A stretch of DNA of 61,602 nucleotides from an uncultured Eubacteriales bacterium (lineage in GTDB: Bacteria; Bacillota; Clostridia; Christensenellales; Aristaeellaceae), in assembly GCA_902790175.1 (NCBI GenBank), contig CADAQZ010000003.1, positions 1-61,602 of the forward strand. The letters are read 5' to 3'. Below are positions 54,217-61,602 of the stretch, piece after piece. Numbering within the stretch: position 1 is the first letter of the stretch; every line of letters starts with the position of its first letter. The notes beneath the pieces are model-generated. The model did no database searches. It was not told the origin of the DNA and saw nothing but the letters and a program-made list of their open reading frames with translations. The translations under genes and the position numbers were made by a program.

Positions 54217-56205
54217 TCAGACCCGAATCACTCGTATCCCGTTCACCTCGATCTCCGTCCGGCCCCCGACCTTCTCCCCGGTCAGGGCGTCGATGCCCGC
54301 GGGGAGGGAGAGCGCGACGGGGCGGCGGGCGAAGTTCATCACGAACAGCGCGTCTCCGCGCCGCGTCGCCTGCACGCCGGCGGGCAGGTTGTCCACGAGG
54401 GGACGGACGCCGAGGCCGTCCAGCAGGTCGCGGTAGAAGTCGTCGAGGAAGGCGGCGTCGGGGCGGGTGGCGACGTAGCAGGCCGCGCCTTTGCCGAAGG
54501 CGTTGCGGGTGACGCAGGGCCGCCCTGCGTAGAAGTCGGCCGTGTACGCGCCCAATACCTGCGCCGTCTCGGCGTGGATCAGGTCGCAGAGCGTGGAGCA
54601 GGCGTAGGTCCTGCCGTTCATCGCGATGCCGTTCGCCTCGCCGTCGTAGAGGCCGTCGGTCTCCTCGCACCACACGCCCAGCACCTCGCGCAGCGGGCCG
54701 GGGAAGCCGCCGAGGAAGCACAGGTCGTCGCGGTCCACGCGGCCGGTGAAGGCGGTGCAGACGAGCGTGCCGCCGTTCTTGACGTATTCGTCCAGCCGTT
54801 CGGCCACGCCCGGGCGCAGCATGTACAGCATCGGCGCGGCGACGAGCCTGTAGCCGGAGAAGTCGCGCGTTTCGTCGATCACGTCGATGTTCACGCCCCG
54901 GCGCGACAGCGCGCGGTAGTGCTCCAGCACCGTCTCGATGTATTGAAGGTCCCTGCGCGGGCCCTGGCAGTCCTCCAGCGCCCAGCGGTTTTCGGTGTCG
55001 CAGATCAGCGCCACGGGGGCCTCGGGCATCGTGCCCAGCACCCCGCTCAGCTTCTTCAGCGCCTCGCCCACGGCCTGCACGTCGCGGAACGTGCGCGTGT
55101 GCTCGTGCCCGGCGTGGTCTACCACCGCGCCGTGGAACTTCTCGCTGCAGCCGCGGCTCTTGCGCCACTGGAAGTACTGCACCGTGTCCGCGCCGTGGGC
55201 GACGGCCTGGAGGCTGGACAGCAGGTGCATACCCGGCTTCTTCAGCTTGCAGACCTCCTGCCAGTTCACCTGCGAGGGCGTGGACTCCATCAGCGCGAAC
55301 GGCCGTTGCTTCAGGCAGCGCATAAGGTCGTAGTTGAAGGCCGCGCCGACGGCGGTCCACTCCTCGTCCGGCCCGCCCCAGCGGGGGTAGCTGTCGTAGC
55401 TGGCGAAGTCGATCTCCTTCGCCAGCTCAAAGTAGTTCAGCTGGCCGTAGAGCTCCATCAGGTTGGTGGTCACGGGCAGGTCCGGCGAAAGCTCGCGCAG
55501 CGGGGCGGCCTCGGCGCGGATGAAGTCGGCGGTCTGGCGCGTGACGAAGCGCTGCCAGGCCAGGTTCAGCCCGTGCACGGACGTCTCGCCGATCGGCGTC
55601 GGACTGTGCAGCTGCGACCAGTCGGTATAGGTGTGGCTCCAGAAGCCCGTCCACCAGGCCCGGTTCAGCGCGTCCAGCGTGCCATATTCTTCCTTTAGAT
55701 AATCCCGGAACGCGGCCTGGCAGAGTTCGCAGTGGCACTCGCCGCCGAATTCGTTGGAGATGTGCCAGCCGACCACCGCCGGATGGTGGCCGAAGCGCTG
55801 CGCCAGCGCGGCGTTCATGTGGTTCACGAAGCCGCGGTAGGTGGGGGAGGTGTAGCAGTGGTTGTGCCGCCCGCCGTGCAGGTTGCGCCCGCCGTCGGGG
55901 CGCACGCGCAGCACCTCCGGGTATTTCTCGCTCATCCACGCGGGGCGCGCGCCGCTGGGCGTGGCGAGGAAGGCCGAGACGCCCGCCGCGTGCAGGCGGT
56001 CCAGCACGTCCTCCAGCCAGTCGAAGTCGTATCTTCCCTCCTCCGGCTCCAGCGCCGACCAGGCGAAGATGCCCAGGCTCATCAGGTTGCAGCTCGCCAG
56101 CTGCATCAGGCGGATGTCCTCGTTCAGGATCTCGGGATACTCGCGCCACTGGTCGGGGTTGTAGTCGCCGCCGTGGCCCAGGAAGGGCAGGTTCAGGGTG
56201 GGCAT
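54217..56205 (-). CDS. Glycoside hydrolase family 42 beta-galactosidase
   Basis: 662 residues, normal GH42 length. The TIM barrel starts GHGGDYNPDQWREYPEIL. The acid/base Glu is in VVGWHISNEFGGEC, the nucleophile Glu in PFALMESTPSQVNW, and HCELCQAAF carries Zn-type cysteines. A trimerisation domain (LEHYRALSRRGVNIDVIDE) and a C-terminal beta domain follow. Members release beta-galactose, often from plant galactans. No signal peptide, so cytoplasmic. ATG 56205 follows GGAGGG and has its own promoter. Confidence 0.93.
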   Translation of the reverse strand: MPTLNLPFLGHGGDYNPDQWREYPEILNEDIRLMQLASCNLMSLGIFAWSALEPEEGRYDFDWLEDVLDRLHAAGVSAFLATPSGARPAWMSEKYPEVLRVRPDGGRNLHGGRHNHCYTSPTYRGFVNHMNAALAQRFGHHPAVVGWHISNEFGGECHCELCQAAFRDYLKEEYGTLDALNRAWWTGFWSHTYTDWSQLHSPTPIGETSVHGLNLAWQRFVTRQTADFIRAEAAPLRELSPDLPVTTNLMELYGQLNYFELAKEIDFASYDSYPRWGGPDEEWTAVGAAFNYDLMRCLKQRPFALMESTPSQVNWQEVCKLKKPGMHLLSSLQAVAHGADTVQYFQWRKSRGCSEKFHGAVVDHAGHEHTRTFRDVQAVGEALKKLSGVLGTMPEAPVALICDTENRWALEDCQGPRRDLQYIETVLEHYRALSRRGVNIDVIDETRDFSGYRLVAAPMLYMLRPGVAERLDEYVKNGGTLVCTAFTGRVDRDDLCFLGGFPGPLREVLGVWCEETDGLYDGEANGIAMNGRTYACSTLCDLIHAETAQVLGAYTADFYAGRPCVTRNAFGKGAACYVATRPDAAFLDDFYRDLLDGLGVRPLVDNLPAGVQATRRGDALFVMNFARRPVALSLPAGIDALTGEKVGGRTEIEVNGIRVIRV

Positions 56206-56242
56206 GGCTTTCCCTCCGTTTTCTGTGGGTTTTCCTGTTGGA

Positions 56243-56271
56243 ATTATAGGGCATCGCGAGGGAAAAGGCAA
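56243..56271 (-). promoter_or_regulatory. Promoter for GH42
   Basis: Minus-strand TTGCCT (56271-56266), 17-nt spacer, TATAAT (56248-56243). Confidence 0.7.
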
Positions 56272-56275
56272 GGGG

Positions 56276-56352
56276 GGAGGGAGTTGAGAGTTTAGAGTTT
56301 AGAGTGGAGAGTGAAGATTGGAGAGTGGAGAGTGGAGGGTGAGGAGTGAACG
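56276..56352 (+). repeat. Heptamer tract (GAGAGTT/GGAGAGT type)
   Basis: About ten purine-rich heptamers upstream of GH42, running into GCGGCAACCGTAGGGACGCC. Confidence 0.75.
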
Positions 56353-56359
56353 CGGCAAC

Positions 56360-56486
56360 CGTAGGGACGCCATAATTGGCGTCCGCGGCTGACAACCCCT
56401 CAGTCAGCTGCGCTGACAGCTCCCCTTACACAGGGGAGCCAAGGCTGCCGCTATTCCTCGTAGGGGCGGCGATGCGCCGCCCGCCC
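56360..56486. repeat. Composite repeat: GGGACGCC palindrome, half CAGTCAGC module, GGGGCGGC palindrome
   Basis: GGGACGCC/GGCGTCC (about 56362-56383), then ACAACCCCTCAGTCAGC through CACAGGGGAGCC (56391-56440), GGCTGCCGC, and GTAGGGGCGGCGATGCGCCGCCC (56460-56482). Only the left half of the CAGTCAGC module is present. The rest of the 577-nt gap (to 56620) shows a GC-rich patch (GCGCGGCAGC...GCTGCCGCGC) and no gene. Confidence 0.7.
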
Positions 56487-56620
56487 AGATTCGGTCATCG
56501 TTTTCGCAATACCGCGCGGCAGCGAGTGGAACCCGGCGCTGCCGGGGGTGGCTGCCGCGCGGAGAGTTACTTGTGAATGTAAATTTTACTATAGCAACGC
56601 AATTTGGGCGGCGTGAGAGG

Positions 56621-56649
56621 TAGACTTTGCAAACCGATTGTGATATAAT
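56621..56649 (+). promoter_or_regulatory. Promoter for the oligopeptide ABC operon
   Basis: TAGACT (56621-56626), 17-nt spacer, TATAAT (56644-56649). The leader to the first gene would be about 127 nt and contains CCCCGTTTGATTCAAAAACGGG. Confidence 0.6.
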
Positions 56650-56782
56650 AGCACCCATCATTAAAAAGGGGCGTTTCTTGCATTTTCACGACCCCGTTTG
56701 ATTCAAAAACGGGCGACGCGCAGGCGCGGCAAATCGCGCCGGGCGCGCGAAGGGGCCCCTCCCGAAAGAAAGGTTGTTTCCG

Positions 56783-57694
56783 ATGCTCAAGTACACCGTC
56801 AAGCGCGTGCTGTTGGCCGCGGTCACCGTGTTCATCATCGCGGCGATCACGTTCTTCGCCATGAACGCTATCCCCGGCGGGCCGTTTGACAAGGAGAAGG
56901 CGCCCGACCCCGCCGTGCAGGCGGTGCTGGAGGCGCGCTTCAACCTTGACAAGCCCGTGGCCCAGCAGTTCATCATCTACCTGGGCAACCTGCTGCACGG
57001 GGATTTCGGCATCTCCCTGAAGACCGGGCGCGAGATCTCCCAGATCATAAGGGAGAAGTTCGCGGTCTCGGCCAAGCTGGGCGGCATGGCGGCGGGCTTT
57101 GCGATCCTGCTGGGGCTGATCCTGGGCTCCATCGCGGCGCTGTGCCGCAACCGCTGGCCCGACCGCGTGATCATATTCCTCACGACGTTGTTCGTGTCGG
57201 TGCCCAGCTTCGTGCTGGCGACGATCCTGCTGTTGGTGTTCGCGCTGACGCTGAAGTGGGTGGGCGTGTTCTCAACCACGAACCCGAACTACGTGCTGCC
57301 GGTCATCTCGCTGATGCTCTACCCGATGAGCTACATCACGCGCCTGACGAAGTCGTCCATGCTGGACGTGCTGGGGCAGGACTACATCCGCACGGCCCGC
57401 GCGAAGGGCGTGCGCGAGGGCTTCGTGATCTTCAAGCACGCGCTGCGCAACGCGCTGATTCCCGTCATCACCTACGTCGGCCCGATGATCGCCGGCATAC
57501 TGACCGGCTCAATGGTCATCGAGACCGTGTTCACCATCGGCGGCCTGGGCACCGAGTTCGTGCGCTCCATCAACAACCAGGACTATCCGATGATCATGGC
57601 CACCACGATCTTCCTGGCGGTGCTGATGGTCATCGCCACGCTGATCAGCGATCTGGTGTACAAGCTGGTGGACCCGAAGATTACGTTTGACTGA
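56783..57694 (+). CDS. oppB: Oligopeptide ABC transporter permease OppB/DppB type
   Basis: 303 residues with about six membrane helices. The N-terminal MLKYTVKRVLLAAVTVFIIAAITFFAMNAIPGGPFD is the OppB pattern, and the coupling EAA loop reads YIRTARAKGVREGFVIFKHALRN. It forms the membrane channel with OppC. ATG 56783 is 10 nt after GAAAGG; an in-frame TTG 9 nt upstream is less likely. The next permease starts 13 nt after the stop. Confidence 0.93.
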   Translation: MLKYTVKRVLLAAVTVFIIAAITFFAMNAIPGGPFDKEKAPDPAVQAVLEARFNLDKPVAQQFIIYLGNLLHGDFGISLKTGREISQIIREKFAVSAKLGGMAAGFAILLGLILGSIAALCRNRWPDRVIIFLTTLFVSVPSFVLATILLLVFALTLKWVGVFSTTNPNYVLPVISLMLYPMSYITRLTKSSMLDVLGQDYIRTARAKGVREGFVIFKHALRNALIPVITYVGPMIAGILTGSMVIETVFTIGGLGTEFVRSINNQDYPMIMATTIFLAVLMVIATLISDLVYKLVDPKITFD

Positions 57695-57707
57695 GGAGGG
57701 CGACGAT

Positions 57708-58784
57708 ATGACCTACAACGCGGACAAGCTGCCGAAGAAAAACCTCCTCAGCCTGCAGATCGACCCGAGGAAGTTCGAGTGGGCCTCGGACGAGGAGAAG
57801 GCGCAGCACGAGACCATGCGCGAATCGACCACGTTCTTCCGCGACGGCATGCGCAAGCTGCGCCGCAACCCGCTGGCCGTGGCCAGCCTGATCGTGCTGG
57901 TGTGCCTGGTGCTGACGATCGTGATCGTGCCGATGTTCTATCCCTACAGCTATGAGCAGATGATCTCCGTCAACGGCAAGCGCGACAAGACCGCCAAGAA
58001 CCTGGCCCCGTTCCAGTATTCCAAGAACGAGATGAAGGCCATCGAGGACGGCGCGAAGATCTTTCCGCACATCTTCGGCACCGACGAGCTGTGCCGCGAC
58101 TACTTCATCCGCGTGCTCTACGGCGCGAGGGTGTCGCTGGCGGTGGGCCTGTTCGCGAGCTTGATCGTGCTGGTGATCGGCCTGCTCTACGGCTCGATAT
58201 CCGGCTATTTCGGCGGGAAGGTGGACATGGTGATGATGCGCATCGTCGACATCATCTACTCCCTGCCCGACACATTGATGGTGATATTGCTCTCCGTGGT
58301 GCTGAACCAGGTGCTCGGCACGACGCTGCAGGGCACGGTGCTGGCGAAGGTCGGCACGAACATGATCTCGCTGTTCGTGGTGTTCGGCGTGCTCTACTGG
58401 GTGGGCATGGCGCGTCTGGTGCGCGGCCAGATCCTGTCCATCAAGACGAACGAGTACGTGCTGGCCGCCCGCGCGATGGGCGCCAAGCCCGGCCGCATCA
58501 TCCGGCGGCACATCCTGCCGAACTGCATGTCCGTCATATTCATCTCCGTGGCGCTGCAGATCCCCTCGGCCATCTTCACCGAGAGCTTCCTCTCGTTCAT
58601 CGGCCTGGGCGTGCAGGCGCCGATGCCCTCGCTGGGGTCGCTGGCCAACGCGGCGCGCGGCGGCATGCAGAGCTACCCCTACAAGATGGTGTTCCCCGCG
58701 GTCATCATCTGCCTGATCGTGCTCAGCTTCAACCTGCTGGGCGACGGCCTGCGCGACGCATTCGACCCGAAGCTGAGGAGGTAA
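57708..58784 (+). CDS. oppC: Oligopeptide ABC transporter permease OppC/DppC type
   Basis: 358 residues. A cytoplasmic N-terminal segment of about 50 residues precedes the first helix (LAVASLIVLVCLVLTIVIVPM), then an outer loop with OppC-type HIFGTDELCRDYFIRVLYGARVSL, further helices, and the EAA loop (EYVLAARAMGAKPGRIIRRHILPN). It is the second half of the peptide permease. ATG 57708 follows GAGGAGGG. Confidence 0.93.
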   Translation: MTYNADKLPKKNLLSLQIDPRKFEWASDEEKAQHETMRESTTFFRDGMRKLRRNPLAVASLIVLVCLVLTIVIVPMFYPYSYEQMISVNGKRDKTAKNLAPFQYSKNEMKAIEDGAKIFPHIFGTDELCRDYFIRVLYGARVSLAVGLFASLIVLVIGLLYGSISGYFGGKVDMVMMRIVDIIYSLPDTLMVILLSVVLNQVLGTTLQGTVLAKVGTNMISLFVVFGVLYWVGMARLVRGQILSIKTNEYVLAARAMGAKPGRIIRRHILPNCMSVIFISVALQIPSAIFTESFLSFIGLGVQAPMPSLGSLANAARGGMQSYPYKMVFPAVIICLIVLSFNLLGDGLRDAFDPKLRR

Positions 58785-58789
58785 TCGAC

Positions 58790-59799
<1,010 letters not shown>

Positions 59800-59803
<4 letters not shown>

Positions 59804-60765
59804 GCGAATACCTCCTCGAGGTACGGGATTTAAAGCAGTACTTCCCCGTGCGCACCGGCTGGTTCACCAGCAAGCCGCTGAAGGCGGTGGACGGCGTGTC
59901 CTTCGCCATCAAGCCCGGCGAGACGCTGGGCCTGGTGGGCGAGTCCGGCTGCGGCAAGACCACCGTGGGCCGCACGATATTGCACCTGTACAAGCCCACC
60001 GCGGGCGAGATCCTCTACAACGGCACGCCCGTGACGCCGCAGAACGTGCGCAACTTCCGCCAGGAGATGCAGATCGTGTTCCAGGACCCGTACTCCTCGC
60101 TGAACCCGCGCATGACGGTGTCCGACATCGTGGGCGAGCCGCTGGACATCCACGGCCTGTACAGCACCCGCGAGGAGCGCGCCGAGCGCATCACGGAGCT
60201 CTTGAACCTCGTGGGCCTGAACTCTGACCACGCGCGCCGCTACGCGCACGAGTTCTCCGGCGGCCAGCGCCAGCGCATCGGCATCGCCCGCGCCCTGGCC
60301 GTGAACCCGAAGTTCATCGTCTGCGACGAGCCGGTGAGCGCTCTGGACGTGTCCATCCAGGCGCAGGTGATCAACACGTTCGAAGACCTGCAGAAAAAGC
60401 TGGGCATCGCCTACCTGTTCATCGCCCACGACCTGCTGGTGGTGCAGCACATCAGCCAGCGCATCGCGGTGATGTACCTGGGCAGGATCGTGGAAATCGC
60501 CGACGCCGACGAGGTCATCGCGCACCCGATGCACCCTTACACGCAGTCGCTGATCTCCGCCATACCGATCCCCGACCCCAACACGGCCCGTACCCGCAAG
60601 CGCATCCCGCTGGAGGGCGACGTGCCCAGCCCGCTGAACATGCCTTCGGGCTGCGCTTTCAGGCCCCGCTGCCGCTACGCCACCGAGCGCTGCGCCAAGG
60701 AGTGCCCGAGCCTGACCGAGATCGCCCCGGGCCACCAGATCGCGTGCTGGAACCCGCACGAGTGA
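59800..60765 (+). CDS. oppF: Oligopeptide ABC transporter ATP-binding protein OppF/DppF type
   Basis: 321 residues. Walker [13 protein letters not shown]-loop [12 protein letters not shown], signature FSGGQRQRI, Walker [13 protein letters not shown] and the switch His (FIAHDLL) are intact, followed by the OppF-type C-terminus [20 protein letters not shown]. It forms the ATPase heterodimer with OppD. Translation is coupled to oppD through the ATGA overlap. A heptamer element follows, then the binding protein gene. Confidence 0.95.
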
Positions 60766-60853
60766 GTGAGGAGTTTGGAGTGTGGAGTGAGGAGTTGAAG
60801 ATAGTGTATGAAGCAAGAATAACTCCACACTCCACTCTCCACACTCCACACTG
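60766..60853. repeat. Inverted heptamer element (GGAGTGT/GAGTGAG type)
   Basis: Left arm GTGAGGAGTTTGGAG... (60766-60794), core AGATAGTGTATGAAGCAAGAA, right arm of complementary ACTCCAC heptamers (60821-60853). It sits between oppF and the binding protein gene and could lower or separate their transcription. Confidence 0.85.
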
Positions 60854-60914
60854 AAATCTGAATCTCTAACGGCCCTGCCGTTTCAGATAATATCTTTTAG
60901 GAGGAAGACCCATT

Positions 60915-61602
60915 ATGAAGAAGCTGCTTGCAGCGCTGCTGGCCATGATGATGCTCCTGGCCTGCGTCACCGCCGCCCTGGCGGACGAGGGCTCCGAGCC
61001 CGATTGGACCGAGTATGACAAGCTGATCGCCGAAGTCAAGGCCGAGACCGACTTCGAGGCCCGCGAAGCCAAGATGCACCAGGCCGAGGACATCCTGATG
61101 GATACCGGCTGCATCGTGCCGATCTACTACTACAACGACCTGTACATGCAGAAGGCTTCCGTGGATGGCATCTATGCCAACCTGTTCGGATTCAAGTTCT
61201 TCCAGTACGCCACCGTGGAGGGCTCCGACACCCTGCGCCTGAACCTGGCGTCCGAGCCGGATCACCTCGACCCCGCCCTGAACAGCTCCGTGGACGGCGC
61301 GTGCCTGGCCATCGCCTCCTTCGGCGGCCTGTACACCTACGACGCCGAGGGCAACCTGAAGCCCGACTTCGCCACCGGCTATGAGATGAGCGAGGACGGC
61401 CTGACCTACACCTTCACCATGCGCGAGGGCCTGAAGTGGTCCGACGGCGCCGACCTGACCGCCAAGGACTTCGAGTACAGCTGGAAGCGCGCCGCCGCCC
61501 CCGAGACCGCCGCGGACTACAGCTACATGTTCAACGGCATCAAGGGCTATCCCAGCGATCTGGCCGTGACCGCCTCTGAGGACGGCACCACCCTGACCGT
61601 CG
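60915..61602 (+). CDS. Oligopeptide-binding protein (SBP_bac_5), apparently beginning with the family's C-terminal segment; 3' end outside window
   Basis: 229 codons visible. A signal peptide (1-~23; LLAC at 14-17 could be a lipobox, ALAD at 21-24 a type I site) is followed by residues 32-100 that look like the C-terminal end of OppA-type proteins: YDKLIAEVKAETDFEARE, MHQAEDILMDTGCIVPIYYY, then a GFKFFQYAT tail. Only at about residue 105 does the usual mature N-terminus begin (DTLRLNLASEPDHLDPALNSS, GGLYTYDAEG, LTYTFTMREGLKWSDG, LTAKDFEYSWKRAAAPETAA). This suggests a circular permutation or a duplicated C-terminal segment. ATG 60915 follows AGGAGG. Confidence 0.85.
   Translation, partial: MKKLLAALLAMMMLLACVTAALADEGSEPDWTEYDKLIAEVKAETDFEAREAKMHQAEDILMDTGCIVPIYYYNDLYMQKASVDGIYANLFGFKFFQYATVEGSDTLRLNLASEPDHLDPALNSSVDGACLAIASFGGLYTYDAEGNLKPDFATGYEMSEDGLTYTFTMREGLKWSDGADLTAKDFEYSWKRAAAPETAADYSYMFNGIKGYPSDLAVTASEDGTTLTV

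Noticed and set aside
30891-56205. GH127, GH27 and GH42 genes as one polysaccharide utilisation locus
   Set aside because: They are up to 25 kb apart, on different strands, with separate promoters and unrelated genes between them; a shared plant-glycan diet is possible but not a locus.

Overview
The window is a 61.6 kb piece of a GC-rich Firmicutes chromosome, most likely an uncultured anaerobic gut or rumen Clostridia. The evidence is AGGAGG-type ribosome binding sites, sigma-A-like promoters, a sepF/divIVA/lspA/rluD cluster, a ylxM-ffh-rpsP-khpA cluster, a T-box leader, a TPP riboswitch with an ECF-type ThiT, rubredoxin, bacterial ferredoxin and indolepyruvate:ferredoxin oxidoreductase. No rRNA, tRNA, CRISPR array or insertion sequence was seen, and the exact order cannot be fixed from the sequence.

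Layout: 1-7463 carries a SAM methyltransferase (partial), a DUF1385 membrane protein, an LtaS-like sulfatase, a SleB-like hydrolase, scpB and a membrane-anchored peptidoglycan-binding protein. 7700-12493 holds a secreted Big-domain/GDPD protein and iorAB. 12661-16282 is a nucleoside/simple-sugar ABC importer without its binding protein. 16389-18343 has rubredoxin, a low-molecular-weight phosphatase and lgt. 18562-23728 is the division and surface cluster (HlyD-like protein, yggS, sepF, divIVA, DUF5665, lspA, rluD). 23891-32831 has an L,D-transpeptidase, an HTH regulator, a sugar symporter, an esterase, an RNA methyltransferase and a GH127 enzyme. 33352-38112 is a run of mostly minus-strand genes: a tail-lysozyme-domain hydrolase, a YbaK protein, a LexA/CI-type repressor facing phage-like genes across three palindromic operators, two unknown membrane proteins and an HPr-like protein. 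38288-46426 has a PucR-type regulator, riboswitch-controlled ThiT, a tRNA methyltransferase, two large secreted wall proteins and ferredoxin. 46634-49019 is khpA-rpsP-ffh-ylxM. 49208-56205 has a MazE/PIN pair, fRMsr, GH27, T-box-controlled thrS and GH42. 56783-61602 is an oligopeptide ABC system whose binding protein begins with what looks like the C-terminal segment of its own family.

Two themes stand out. First, many genes act at the cell surface: lipoprotein maturation (lgt, lspA), LTA-like polymer synthesis, GDPD, L,D-transpeptidase, SpoIID/SH3, PG-binding/NlpC-like and lysozyme-like proteins, several with long Glu/Pro/Ala repeats. Second, the intergenic spaces carry at least four families of dispersed repeats: heptanucleotide purine tracts (often as long inverted pairs), GGGGCGGC palindromes, a longer CAGTCAGCTGCGCTGACAG-containing hairpin module, and a REP-like palindrome with GCGAAGC. 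Some of these form gene ends or terminators. The best candidates for follow-up are the apparently permuted OppA-type protein at the right edge, the repressor/operator/phage-like locus at 35.2-36.5 kb, and the repeat families.
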